Shown here: piece after piece, positions 35,575 through 46,531 of the stretch | Layout of the letters: each line of letters opens with the position of its first letter | How positions within the stretch are numbered: the first letter of the stretch is position 1 | The notes under the pieces: model-generated | Told to the model about the DNA's origin: nothing | Seen by the model: only the letters and a program-made list of their open reading frames with translations | Databases searched by the model: none | Position numbers and translations under genes: made by a program | Assembly (NCBI GenBank): GCA_009746045.1 | Contig: RPFO01000716.1 | Location: 29,978-93,977, forward strand | Source of the DNA: Mesostigma viride | Lineage: Eukaryota; Streptophyta; Mesostigmatophyceae; Mesostigmatales; Mesostigmataceae | DNA length: 64,000 nucleotides | Reading direction: 5' to 3'

Positions 35575-35990
35575 AATAGCAATAGCCCTAGCTTGTAACT
35601 TGGCGTCACTGCCGCTAAGGCAGCCATGCCTAGAATGTTGCCTAGCTGTGCCAACACACCTAGTCACGTGCCGCCAACGCACGGTACACAACCAGCCATA
35701 GCCTTAGCCTAGTCCTAGTAGTACAGCCATGCTACGCCCTGGCTATGTTCAGATTACTTGCCCACGCTCCTTGCTATGATATGCTCACATGGGTCTTATT
35801 GCACCCACAGTTTGCCGGATCGTTAGCCTGTCCTTTTAGCTAGCCGCGCCCGATTGCAGCTGTGGCATGCCTTCGGCATGAAGGAGACTGGGGGTCTCTG
35901 CCCTTTCTCCTGTAGTGCACACACAGGGATTAAAAGCACTTCGGTGCTCCGTGACTCCCCAACGGGAGCACGAGTTTAATTAATTAATTA
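34307..35990 (+). mobile_element. Family-B ORF1-only non-LTR element with 14-bp target duplication
   Basis: Bounded by ATGGACGCTCCTTG at 34293-34306 and 35991-36004. It holds ORF1-type coding sequence, a 3' UTR, the hairpin GTGCTCC...GGAGCAC (35945-35971) and a TTTAATTAATTAATTA tail directly before the second target copy. No reverse transcriptase is present, so the element would need enzyme supplied in trans, as HAL1-type L1 derivatives do. Confidence 0.85.
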
Positions 35991-36114
35991 ATGGACGCTC
36001 CTTGGCGCACATATGAATATGATCGAGCCGGGTGCCAAATCGGAACGAATTATTCCCCAAACAATCCGCTTCGGAGTGGATTCAAACCTGCGCCCCGCAA
36101 GGGTCAGGGTCTTA

Positions 36115-36332
36115 GGTAGGTTAATATTGTGCGGAAACCTTTTTGCCACTTGGCTTCTCAGGTTCCGCACAATATTACCAGCGATAACCACGTACTCGCT
36201 GGTACACTCAAGTTCATGCCGGCATGAACTTGAGTGCATGTACCAGCGAAGTGTTTATCGCTGCATGTAATATTGTGCGGAACCTGAGAAGCCAAGTGGC
36301 AAAAAGGTTTCCGCACAATATTAACCTAACTC
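36115..36332. repeat. Foldback end 2 (~215 bp)
   Basis: Same nested arms as at 33977-34140. The centre is longer and palindromic as well (ACTCAAGTTCATGCCGGCAT with its reverse). The whole unit is close to a perfect inverted repeat. Confidence 0.87.
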
Positions 36333-36340
36333 ACCCCCAA

Positions 36341-36517
36341 GTCTGTGGGGGCTCCGCGTGTGACCGCGTATGGCATTCATAGCGATTCGGGCCGAGGTGC
36401 CCACACCCCTGCAACTATAGGACCTAGATAGCTTACACCATCCATTCCATCCCATGTTCCCATCCCACTGAGGACTTATGCTCACGTGACGCAGTCACGT
36501 GTCTAAATTAATTAATG
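36341..36517 (+). mobile_element. Family-A 3' end, right half, with hairpin and tail
   Basis: Continues the 32268-33967 copy: CCCCCAAGTCTGTGGGGG, GCGATTCGGGCC, GACCTAGATAGCTTACACC, hairpin CACGTGACGCAGTCACGTG and an AAATTAATTAATG tail. Confidence 0.85.
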
Positions 36518-36519
36518 CC

Positions 36520-38470
36520 ATGATTCCAAACGTCCAAGAACTGCACACGGTGCAAAGGCAAAAATCCGGAGAACAGCACTTTCAAATGTGCGGCGGGAAC
36601 CAATTTACCCCGCGTATGCCAGAAAACATCGTGTTGCTGCAGCGACGCGACGATGTGGACAACGAATCCAGTGCCAAGCTCAGAACGGCCGCAAAGGAGA
36701 TCTGGCATCACTGTCAGGGTTCAGATGTGCCAATTAAGATACTACGCGATCCAGCTGGTCCACGGCCTGTTTGTAGAGCTTGTGCCAAGGGGCAGCACCG
36801 AACAGATGTGGGTGACGTTGCAAAAAACACCGGACTTGAGGCGGAGCATAATGTCTCGCTCGTCATAGTCTTTGACCAACAAACGATGCAAGAGTTCAAC
36901 AAGAGGCGTGATGAATTATCGACACGATAAGAACAAAGACGGGAGAAGCGATGCAACTGACTAAGAACAACACCATATTTTGAGCACTGTGTGGGAAAGG
37001 AGACTGTGAATATCGGGGTAGCGAATAAAAGGAGTTTGCTGATATTTAGGATCCTTGCGCTTATCATAGTCAGCCCTAGGCCAGCCCTTCTTGTCATGGG
37101 TAATGTCGAGGTAATTGCAACTAGTATCCTCGGACGTGAGCTTTAATGTGAGGGACGCTTGCGGGTAGATGCCAGGCAGACCCGCTGTGATATACAAATG
37201 GGTTGCGAAATCAGGGTTGTCGAAAGCAATGACATCATCAATGTATCGACATGTGCGGATAAAACGCCTGATGATGAGAACATCATCATTTGAGGCAATG
37301 AGATTCTCCATGAATGCAAGCTCATCAGTGTATAGATAGAGATTTGCAAGGAGCCCGGGCCACAGCTAGTGCCCATAGGGATGCCGATGGCTTGTTGGTA
37401 TACATGGCCCGCAAAACAGATGAAGGTGTTATCAACAAGATAAGAGATCCAATGAACAAGGTCAGCCTTCGTGATAACATAAATATAAGCATCCCGCACG
37501 ATAGCGCCTGCCGCAATCGATCCCTGACAGCCACGTTGCAGTGGGCTTGGTCTGAGAAACACACACGTGCAGGTGGTTGCGCCCGTGAGGCCTACGTACA
37601 TACAGATGAGTAAGGAGGCTATCTAAACGAGCTTTCAAATCGTGCAAATCTAGTGTGGTATACAGAGTGGTGAAATCATAGGTGGCTATGGGCATAGGTA
37701 TACGCTTCTCTGGCTGCTGTCTTAGAACGGCTAAGGGCGGCAACTGGCGTACTAAGGCGTACTTGGGCTCGGAGTCTATGACGATCCAACTACCAGCGCA
37801 TTCATACCCGGCATATTTCGACAGCACCTCCACCCATAATGCATTGGCTTTGGGGAGAAGAGCATTCAAAGCATGGCAGATGAGTTTCGATAGAGGCATC
37901 AGTGGGGCGGAATGCGACGCAGCAATAGTGCGCAAAGCAACAGGAGTTTTGTGCAGCTTAACAGAGTGAGGTACGGATATGGGAACGTAGTGGTGGTGGC
38001 GCGTCGCTGCCCGAGCAACAATGTTTTGGCCGTGCAGAAAAGCCTGCGATGAGCAGCTGTGATACTGGCGGTGAACTGACAGTGCACGCAGAACATAGGT
38101 AGGGCTGGACGCCATCATGCAACTCATGTTGCACAGTAGCAAGGTAGTGCTTCTTGCAGATAAAAGCAAAGTTGTTGGCGCTCTTGTCAACACACGTGAT
38201 GATAAAGTCCTGCTTGAAGTGGTCAAGAAGTGCTTTATCTGTGGTGTTGAGCCAGGTAGTGGTGCGGTGGACCTGCCGGGGACGGTAATCAAGCCTTGTG
38301 AGACGTGCATTGCATTCGTGAATGACGGCGCTAAATCACGGGTCCATGGCAAGGGGAGCAAGCTGTAGGTCCGTGCAAATGGCATTGCAGAATTTGCGCA
38401 GTGATGTTGAGAGCAGTGCATTCACCTCTTTGGCACACGTGCGCTGGACCCACGGCCGAAACTTGGTACC
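36520..38470 (-). pseudogene. Reverse transcriptase gene, C-terminal two-thirds (possible Penelope-type)
   Basis: Read on the minus strand in several frames: DFIITCVDKSANNFAFICKK, VKLHKTPVALRTIAAS, YDFTTLYTTLDLHDLKARLD (motif A region), QQAIGIPMGTSCGPG (motif B), TCRYIDDVIAFDNPDF (catalytic YIDD), SCNYLDITHDKKG, and SQLHRFSRLCSY near the end. Motif order and the PKLHK/GIPMGT/YIDD signatures fit a widespread algal and animal RT group often placed near Penelope-like elements. No endonuclease domain is seen. Frame changes near 38000, 37600, 37300 and 37050 make it a remnant. Confidence 0.75.
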
Positions 38471-40177
38471 TTAACCCCTAAATGGTCTGGCTGCCGATTT
38501 TCCGCCTAAAACTGAGTTACAGCCGACACGTCGGCCCCTTCTCGGGGGACCAAATGCCGCGAAAACTATTGAGAATTAGGAAAAGTTTAGCTGAGAAGAT
38601 CGAAAGTTTATAATTTTCCTCACAGCATGGTACTAGGGTTTGCATACTTCTGACAAAGTTATAGAGGTGTTCTGGCCGGTCAAAGTACAAGGGGTCAGGG
38701 TACTTTTTCACGTCCAACGTGCATTCCGGAAAACGACGACCTGGCCATGGCGGCTTGCGCCCACGCATGGCATTTACGTTTTCGTTCGAATTTTCTGACC
38801 AAACTTAGGAAATTGATTTTATACGTCCTAAAGATGATACAGGCCAATTTTTGGTTCGCGGGAATGCCATTTGATAGGTGTCGGCAGCGTTCTTGCTGGA
38901 AAAAACTGCGATCAGGCCGGACGATAGAAACGTTGACAGCAATACCTTTCCGGCGTATTTTAAAGGATATATTGGTTTCTTTGTACTTTTTATGATACAT
39001 GGTAGTCGTAAACGTGCAAGGGTGGCCAGAACTCGCCGAATCCAGCGACCATGCTGCACAACTTTGGTGTGCCGAAATGCGCCATTTTGCGGCCACCGCC
39101 TGGGCCAAGGTAACGCCATCCATGCCTGGTAAAGCTTCAGCATCGTTTTCCTATCGATGTTTGACGTTTATATATACGTTCTAGCTGGTGTAGCACATTC
39201 TTTTTGCATTATTCATGCTCTTTCTTGACCCTGGCCTGGCCCCTTTCTAAAACACCCTTCTTAGATGCTTCCCTCAGTCAGTTGACCTGCCACAGTGTGA
39301 TGGTGATAAGTTTTAGAGGCTGTATGGGTTTGAATACCTCCATATATGTTTGTTATACATTTCCCACACACATATTGCATGAGTGTGAGGCAGTTGGCTG
39401 GTCTCTGTGGCATCATCAAGCATGTAACCGGTGAGTAGAAGCTTCCCATTGTCAGCATGTGCCACCAGGTGTGCTGGCCATCACCTGGCAAGCTATAGCA
39501 GCTTAGGCCTAGTTTATCCTTGCTAGGGCAAGCTGAAATAGGCTTAAAATCACTAGTTTGTTGGTGGCTGCCTCCTAGAATGCATGCCTTACGTAGGGTA
39601 TCCGTACCACGTTACCTACGTGCATGGACAAGGTGGCACCTGCACATAGGTGCCATGTAAGGGCAGTGTGATGATGCAGTTATGTTTCCCCATCATTGTG
39701 GAAGGGAAATGTATTGTGTGGCATGGTTGGGGGCCATATTAGTAAGTATTAGTAGGTAGTATGCCCACTCCTACCCCCTTGGTTGCTTTTTACCAACGGT
39801 ACCCCTATGGGCTGTACTGGGTGTAACTGCTGGCATACCCACCCAAATGATGACCCCAATGGCTCAAACTGTTCAGCAACTAATTGTTTATCATCCCTGA
39901 AGTGGTAGGTGCCTAGCTCTTACAACATAATTCAAAATGCACATTCTACCAAAAATGAAAACGCTCGTCTTGACCCCCCTGACTTTGACGGCAGTTATAC
40001 ATGGCCTACCCTGCATATATGTAAGGTTGTGATATACCAACCCGAAGGGCAACTCATGGACATGCTTGGCCCCCAAGGACAGCCATTGGATATGGGTGGG
40101 TTGGATGGCATCTGGTTTGCAAAATTGTGAAGTTACAGCCGATGCATCGGCAGTATTTCTGCCCATTTAGGGGTTAA
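38471..40177. mobile_element. TTAA-targeted DNA transposon splitting the RT gene
   Basis: TTAA flanks at 38471-38474 and 40174-40177. Left terminus TTAACCCCTAAATGGTCTGG; reverse complement of the right terminus TTAACCCCTAAATGGGCAG, so a perfect ~15-bp inverted repeat. A second inverted block with GAGTTACAGCCGAC lies about 40 bp inside each end. 1707 bp including both TTAA. TTAA plus CCC ends are the signature of piggyBac-type elements. The open frames inside (about 38695-39143) match nothing I know, so it is probably non-autonomous. Confidence 0.85.
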
Positions 40178-40700
40178 GCAAAAAGGTCTACAAGCGTGTG
40201 GCTCGGCAGGATGCTGAGGTCAGCGGTCATGACGTGCTGTGAGGTCACTGAGGTGGGATCAAGGTACTTGAAATACCGTTGTTGTTGGCAGGGGCAGGGC
40301 CCTGCCAAGATGGTGGCCAGCTCGGTGGGCGTTGCATCGCGGCTGACCTTCCCGTTGCTGAAAACCATTTGTCCCAAGGTGGGAGCTGAGTAATGCCAGG
40401 CGGAAATGGGAGTGCCGAAAGTGTTGCGCACCACGAGCGGCATCGCAGCCCGCACGTAATTGCGGCAAATGCAGAATGTGGGGCAAACACAGCTCATCCA
40501 TCGCAGCATGAATGAAAGGTGAGATCAGTAAACGACGCGTACGCAGTGCATCTGCATTCCCATTGACACGGTGCCGGATGATACGTGAGAGAAGGCCTCG
40601 CAGACTACTGGCATGGGAGCGGGGGACTTGCAGATCAGCTGGGGAGCACGCCCCGACGGCAATGTGTAAGCTGGTAAGCTTCTTCAAGCTGCAGGCTTCG
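40178..40700 (-). pseudogene. Reverse transcriptase gene, N-terminal part
   Basis: The minus strand encodes CVCPTFCICRNYVRAAMPLV, PCPCQQQRYFKYLDP and QHVMTADLSILPSHTLVDLF, the Cys-rich pre-RT region that precedes the DFIITCVDKSANN block in this RT family. The TAA stop here comes from the transposon's own TTAA. Removing the insertion brings TKFRPW into the next codons. Confidence 0.75.
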
Positions 40701-41198
40701 AGATAGGAGGCATGAAAGTTGCCACGTTACATAAGCCGAGACATGTCACGACGTAGGCAGCGGAGACTGGTGGAGTATGTAAAGGGAAGGAGCGGGGGAC
40801 ACATGTGTGGAAGGTGGAGGGGCAGGGGCGACGCTGTGGGGATATGGGCGATATTAATTAATTAATTAATTAATTAGGAACATATGCTCCGTTGGGAGTA
40901 TATGTATGTAGCACATATCCCAGAGAAGGGGCATGGGCATACATTCCAGTAGGCTACTTCCTGCAAGGGTGGGAATGTAAACAACACTTGCTCTAGGTGC
41001 ACCAAGGGCACCGGCACCACCAGAGTCTCAGAGCTCAATTAACCCCCCGTCATGGGGGCGGAAGATCAGCTAGCATGGCGATACAAAAGCTAGTAGGGCA
41101 TGGCTTCTCAGCAGAGAGTGGCTCTCTGCGTAGTCACAGCATAACTAAATAGGTAAAGCTAGGCATCATCTGGTGTGTGGCGCGTCATGGGCACACAT

Positions 41199-41245
41199 TA
41201 ATTAATTACTGCGTCACGTGAGCATAAGTCACAGCATGGGCACAC
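41199..41245 (-). mobile_element. Short family-A 3' end fragment
   Basis: TTAATTAATTACTGCGTCAC, GTGAGCATAAGTCACAG: tail and half hairpin only. Confidence 0.6.
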
Positions 41246-41483
41246 ATGTACATGACTTATTCATGTTCATGAGTCAGCTGGTATAGTGCCTGTAGTAGGC
41301 GTGCATGTACAAGGCCACGGTCTAACTATTCTACACTAATACTGCTGACATATTCCCCTAAGCTGGGGCGTCTGGAGTCGCTGGGGCCGCGGGTGTCGCG
41401 GGGGTCGCGTGCCAGGGCTTGTGGCCGACGTAGATGGCCGCCCCCTTCCAGTACACTGGCTGTCCCGCCTTGGTCTGCTGGAG

Positions 41484-42550
41484 CTAGAGGTAGGCCGGCC
41501 ATAGCTCCTGTCGCCGTTGTTGCTGCGCCAGGGTCAAGTCGCCGTCCACGGTGAAGGGAGTGTTCTCGAGCCGCTTGCGGCGTCTGAGAAACGAAATCTT
41601 GTCCGCTGGGCTCTTAAAGATGAGAAGAAGCAGGGGCGCCCCTGCCTTACCCCGCGTGCGGGGAAGGCGGTGGGCGACCAGCTTAATCTCACCAAGAAGG
41701 CCCATGCGATCAAGGATTTTGCTCTCAAACGCACGTGCAAGCTTCTCGGAATTCTCACCTTCCTCAATGTCGAAGTTCTTGAGGATGGCGTTAAGGCTGT
41801 GCTTGGCGAGCTCGGCCTCCTCGCGGAGGTCGAGCTTCTGCTGCTGGAGCTGTGCGGCAACGGCGGAGGTGGTGGAGGTGGTGTGTTGCTTAAGCATGTC
41901 CGCCGAGGTCTGGGTGGGAGGATCGAGCATCGCCAGCTGGGCCAGCGAGGGCTGGCTCGGCGGCAATGTCCTTCACCGCCTGGGCGGTGAGGCCTGCGGT
42001 GTTTTGCAGGACCTCGATGGCGATGGCATTGTCCTTGATGCGCTGGTCGATGTCGCGGAGCTGGGCGGTGATGGCAGCGGAGGAGGGGGTGGTGGCGGTG
42101 GAGGAGGCGAGGAGGGTGGAGGTGGCATGGTGGAGATGGTGGAGAGGAGGGGGAGCTCGGCAGTCAGCGTGCCGCCCATGGCCGCCACATCTGCAGCGAT
42201 GGGGGCCACGTGCTGCTCGACTGAGGGCCTCCTGAAGGAGTGAGCGGATGGAGGATTTGGTTAAGGTGGTGGTGAGGGGCTTGGGGGGCCAGACCTCCTC
42301 GAGGGAGCGTCCAAGGAGGGAGAAGAGGACGTATTGCTGGAGGTGGGGGCGCCGGGTGGTGTGGATGGTGTTGTCGAAATGGCGCCTCTGAAGGAAGGCA
42401 TTGAAGAGGCGGCCCTGGTGGGAAAGCTGCTTGAACAGTTCAAGAAGCGAGGCATGCGATCCCCAGAACACATAGCTCAGGAGCTTGTCGTGAGTGAGCT
42501 TGTCAAAAAAGCTGTGCTGGCTGGCGTCAAAGTCGAACTCTTCCCCTAGG
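41484..42550 (-). pseudogene. ORF1-like protein of a second family-B-type element
   Basis: The minus strand gives EEFDFDASQHSFFDKLTHDK, a His/Arg-rich N-terminal domain (LLELFKQLSHQGRLFNAFL), then a coiled coil (ITAQLRDIDQRIKDNAIAIE) ending near 41890, and in another frame QQQKLDLREEAELAKHSLNA, ENSEKLARAFESKILDRMGL and FKSPADKISFLRRRKRLENT with LTLAQQQRRQELWPAYL. The C-terminal half aligns residue by residue with the ORF1 at 35160-35500. There is at least one frame change near 41930. No RT follows. Confidence 0.8.
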
Positions 42551-43654
42551 TCGGCTCGGCAGGGCGACTGCGCTTGGGGTCAGGCGACGCTGCGGGCGAG
42601 GCGAGCCGGGGGGGCTGGGCGACCACTGGAGCTTGGCTAGTGGCGCCGCTGCCTTCTGGGCCGGAGGGCGAAGCTGCAGCTAGCTGGAGCTGCAGACGTA
42701 TTTTCAGGGCCGAGCGCAGCCGCCAGGCTGCGTTGCGCGGAGGAGCGTTTGCTCGCCATATATTGCGTAATAGCTTCGGAAAATTATATCAGCGTGTGCG
42801 TCTTAGAAAGACGAAGCGATTGTGATATTCACAGCCGAATTTTGGTGCCCAAACGTGGAAGTTATGAGCTCCGCCGTCAGCCATGGCTACCTCGTGGCTC
42901 GTGGCACATGTACATGGTGGGCGATATGGGTGGAGATTATGCTTCAGACGCCAGGCACGGATGAACATAAGAGGGCGGGGACGGGGGGGAAGCGGGCGGC
43001 GGCGAGACCGAGCTTTGAAGCTCTTGCCTTCAATGCAAAAACCGTGGGGCAGAAATGCATGTAACATGCGTTTCCAAAAAGTTTCCCGATGCCCTGCGGC
43101 TTTGCGAAAAGCTGCGCCGGTAAAGGTGCCGGGGACATATTCCAAGGGTGCGACCCGCCAGTCCCACCACCACATATACTCCCAACGGAGTTATGTTCCA
43201 AATTAATTAATTAATCAATCAATCAAAGTCCAGTGGCCACCTGGATAGAATTGGAACTCATTTAGAGGCGCCAATTTGGGAGAATATAAAGGCCTCTCCC
43301 GGAGCCTGAGGGATTTTAGGGGCATGCCCATGCAGAGTTTTACCCATGTAACCCCCGGGTATGATATTGTACCCGGGTACTTGCACCTTTTGACTGGCAC
43401 CCCAGCAACGTCATACAGAAGCGAACAGTGCTTACTTGATATGTTCATAATTGTGTGTGCGTGGTTTTATGACACGTACAGTCTCGTTAAGGAGCGATGG
43501 AGAATATTGACCCAATGTCAGATTCGATGGAAAAAAAAACTACACAAATATCTGACCGTTTCTTAATGCCTGTATAGGACTGATCCTCTAGTCCTAGCCT
43601 GGACGACCATGGCTAAAAAATGACGCCATGTGTCGGCCAGCTAGGAATAGTTTT

Positions 43655-43925
43655 TGGGTACAACGGGACTAGGATATTCTGATTTGGCACGCCGCAAAGG
43701 TGAAAACCATTTGCGTTCAGTGCCGGTCCGCGGAAAACGCGGAAAACGCGATCTGCAAATGAATCCGACCGGAATCGAACTGGGGACCTCTCGCACCAAC
43801 TTTCGCTGACTATAGGACGGACGTCTCCGGATCCTAGGGCATCGCCAACTTACACCTACAGTCATCTGCAAAAGTTCTCCTTTCCGGGGAGTGATGCAAG
43901 CCTTTCGGATTTGGTACTAGATAAA
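43655..43925 (-). repeat. Dispersed ~260-bp repeat, tRNA-related SINE candidate, copy 1
   Basis: The minus strand includes GAGAGGTCCCCAGTTCGATT CCGG, with a B-box-like AGTTCGATTCC, and an upstream TATAGTCAGCG stretch. Over 90% alike to 47405-47690 by eye. No complete tRNA cloverleaf can be drawn, so it is tRNA-derived at best. Confidence 0.55.
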
Positions 43926-44471
43926 TCATTCGAGATCTGTGTGTGTAGGAGTACTACACGGGGTACTACGGGAGAGTTCAATTGGGCATTGACGCGAATT
44001 GGGTACCCATACATGCGAGTGGTTTATTCTGTGGCCTAAGATAAACTAAGTTATGGGCGCTACTGACGTCCCCTCAAATGCACATGCACCGCTCAACCCC
44101 ATTCGGAAGCCATAAGCTGACTAGGCACTGAGCAGATGCCAATATGTCTGCATACCGGCCAAGGCCTTCCAACAATCGATGGGATGGCTAGCTAGTACAA
44201 AACTGCACTCGATCAAGGCAGTAGTGAGAGCACCCGGTCACAACAAAAATTTTGAGAGCGACCAGAAAGCTGCTTTCTTCTCCCTGGTTACAATTCTCAA
44301 GTGCTGCTATTATTGCCCAGCTATGAGCGAGTCACCCTATGCTCCACAAAAGCAGACTTGCAATAATCGATGACAGCAGGCTCGAGCTACCAAGTCCCGG
44401 ATTCTCCAGATTTCTGGTCTAAGCCGCGGTTGTCGCATTGGTCCACACACCCTACTTCAGAACTCCAATCG
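43926..44471. other. Spacer 3' of ybeY, no gene seen
   Basis: About 540 bp, only short frames. It may contain the 3' UTR of the minus-strand ybeY gene. Confidence 0.45.
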
Positions 44472-45769
44472 CTATCCATTATTTAGATCTCCATCGAGGC
44501 CTGCGTCGGTCACACCGGGTAGTACTGCTGCCGCCGTCACACCCGGCCGGTCCCCCCATGCCTGCCAGAACCCCGCCAGAACATCGCTCTCCTTCTCCTC
44601 CATCACCGCATAGTCGTCGTCGTCCTCGTGGTCATAGCCCAGCAAGTGGCAGATGCCGTGGCAGAAGAGGCGCACGAGGTGGCGGTCCAGGTCGAGCCCG
44701 TCGTCCTGGCACTGCAGGGGCCAGGGCAGACGTGTGCAGGTTGGTGCGTCAGCATAACCGCGAGTACCGGCCTCACACACGGTCAGGAAAGAGCAGACAA
44801 CATTTAAATGCCGGAAGACAGCAGACAACAAAATAATGCCGGAACACAGCAGACAACAAATGCCGGAAGACAGCAGACAGCAAATGCCGAAAGACAGCAG
44901 ACAATTACAAATGAAGGGGGTTTTACGAAACAACGAGAAAATACTTTTCAACCCACAAGAATGCTCAGGAAGTAGCTTTGGAAATGGAGGAGGCGCTTTG
45001 CTTTCTTCGCAACAACCGCAAGGCATGAACAAGATCCCCTATGGAGAAAAAAGTTTAAAAAACATATAAAACAGATGTGAGATGGGTATCTTAGTAGAAA
45101 CTGCTGCATCAACCGCAATCCAGGTACATGCGTGTGCGCATGTTTCCATGTGTGCAGAAAAGTATTGCAGCGACATGCCGGGGACACGCCATAAACCCAG
45201 GCTGCGTTGTTTTGCCAAAAGGTGGCAGCCCAGGAGTACACCGTCCACACACGGTGACATCCACGAACACCATCCACAGTACCTGCTGTTTGATATACTG
45301 CATCGCGAGGACGACATCCCCAAGGTCGCTGATGCCTCTCCTCGGCAGCGGAAGCTGCCCAGGCTTTAAAGTCTGCACGAAAGGCCCAACATAGCATAAC
45401 CAGGAAAACAGAACCACAACAGGTATTGTACAAGGTTCTCGCGCCTCCGTCAGCATTTTATCACGACAACAGACTGTTGTGTGGGGTTTCTTCTGGCGCG
45501 CTCGAGCTCCACGGCAAGGTATGTCGGAAAAACCTAGTTCTCACCTGCGCTGGGAAGGACAGAACGTCCGTGACAGAATTCACCCCGCGATACTGGCGGT
45601 TAAGCTTCGCGACCTCCTTATCGGTTGCAAGCCATATCCCGACATCAAATGGGCGCACACCGGCGTCAACGTGTCTCCCTGTCGCCAAGTCGCGTATCAG
45701 AGTCACCTGACGGCGCACGACTGGAAGACAAACAGCAACCGCCTTCTGCGTATTCCGGATTGTTATCAT
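44472..45769 (-). CDS. ybeY: YbeY endoribonuclease (rRNA maturation factor), three exons
   Basis: Exons 45769-45545, 45363-45283 and 44711-44472 (stop TAG), all phase 0, giving 181 residues; YbeY proteins are usually 150-180. The start MITIRNTQKAV matches the usual N-terminus. Then FDVGIWLATDKEVAKLNRQY RG with TDVLSFP, DLGDVVLAMQYIKQQ, and the zinc-binding HGICHLLGYDH (consensus HGxLHLxGYDH). The C-terminal tail after ALAGFWQAW-like sequence is low complexity. YbeY is a metal-dependent single-strand RNase that processes 16S-type rRNA and in eukaryotes acts in plastids or mitochondria. No transit peptide is visible upstream of this Met, so a further 5' exon is possible. Splice sites: GTGAGA..AAAG and GTACTG..TGCAG. 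Confidence 0.92.
44808..44915. repeat. 24-bp tandem repeat in ybeY intron 2
   Basis: ATGCCGGAAGACAGCAGACA and variants repeat four to five times. Short units differ by small indels. Confidence 0.85.
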
Positions 45770-46530
45770 CCATGTAAAGTAATACACTTCGTTATAAACT
45801 TGGTTGCAAATACTTCGACGTTACCAGGGAGCTCCAAGCAATTACCCGCAAGAACTTGGACACAAGCAAATCCTTCTGCATAATCTGATTGAGGCGAAAC
45901 GCATGCACGAACTCGTTACAAAAAATTCAAGCGGAGATGTCTTCGCACGGCGCTCATGATCATCGCCCAGCTACAATTTACTTGTAAAGCTCACAATGCA
46001 TGCGCCATGGATGAGCTGGCGAAAGGTTTGCGTCAACGCGCCTGTGCTTGTCTTGCCAACAAAATGGCTTATCTCGCTCAGTGTGGGAAGACCAGGACCT
46101 CACGTGCTCCCGCACATCTAACTATCTAGACGTTGTAACTGGCTGTCCGCGACACTCCCGGAGCTAGTGTATAAAGGGCGAGGGGGGGGTAGACCCCCCC
46201 CACCCCCCTACCCCCAAAACTGGGGGCCCGGGGGGTGAAGGGTCGCCCCCCCCCCCGCCCCCCCGAAAATTGGGGGGGGTGGGGGGGGTGTTGGATGCAG
46301 ACCCCACCCCACCCCACCCTGAAAAAAAGGGGGGGGGTCGCCAGCCAAATTCTTTATTTTGGCTAAGGGAGCGGGTCCAAGAACACATCCGTCGCACTGC
46401 GGTGGCACCCATTCTCCTAACCCTGGCTATGATGGTACTAGGCTGAGCACAGCGTGCCTCCAAATTCAGCCATTTGTGGCATTGGAATTAACTTGGTTTG
46501 ACAATACCTACTTCAGTATTAGCCAATCAC
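45770..46530. other. Region upstream of ybeY with a C-run/G-run block
   Basis: 46175-46340 consists of alternating runs of 5-12 G and 5-14 C, able to form very stable hairpins. The rest has no coding evidence. The ybeY promoter should lie in 45770-46150 but no element can be named. Confidence 0.6.
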
Positions 46531-46531
46531 A

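Larger units (their letters stand above)
33968..36340. mobile_element. Composite foldback element inserted in family A
   Basis: It interrupts the family-A sequence between GAAGGAGACCAC (33967) and CCCCCAAGTCTGTGGGGG (36341), which are contiguous in other copies. It begins AGTTAGGTTAATATTGTGC and ends GCACAATATTAACCTAACT, an inverted pair. Each end is itself a foldback (33977-34140 and 36115-36332). Between them lie GCGCTCCTTGGCGCAAATATG repeats and a family-B element. The target duplication is unclear. Confidence 0.7.
40857..43220. mobile_element. Family-B-like pair with outward-facing tails
   Basis: The left end is an ATTAATTAATTAATTAATTA tail plus a hairpin around ATGCTCCGTTGGGAGTATAT. The right end is the reverse: CATATACTCCCAACGGAG and an AAATTAATTAATTAATCAAT tail. 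The minus-strand ORF1 lies between. Both ends therefore look like 3' ends, which suggests either two opposed insertions or an inversion during insertion. Confidence 0.65.
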
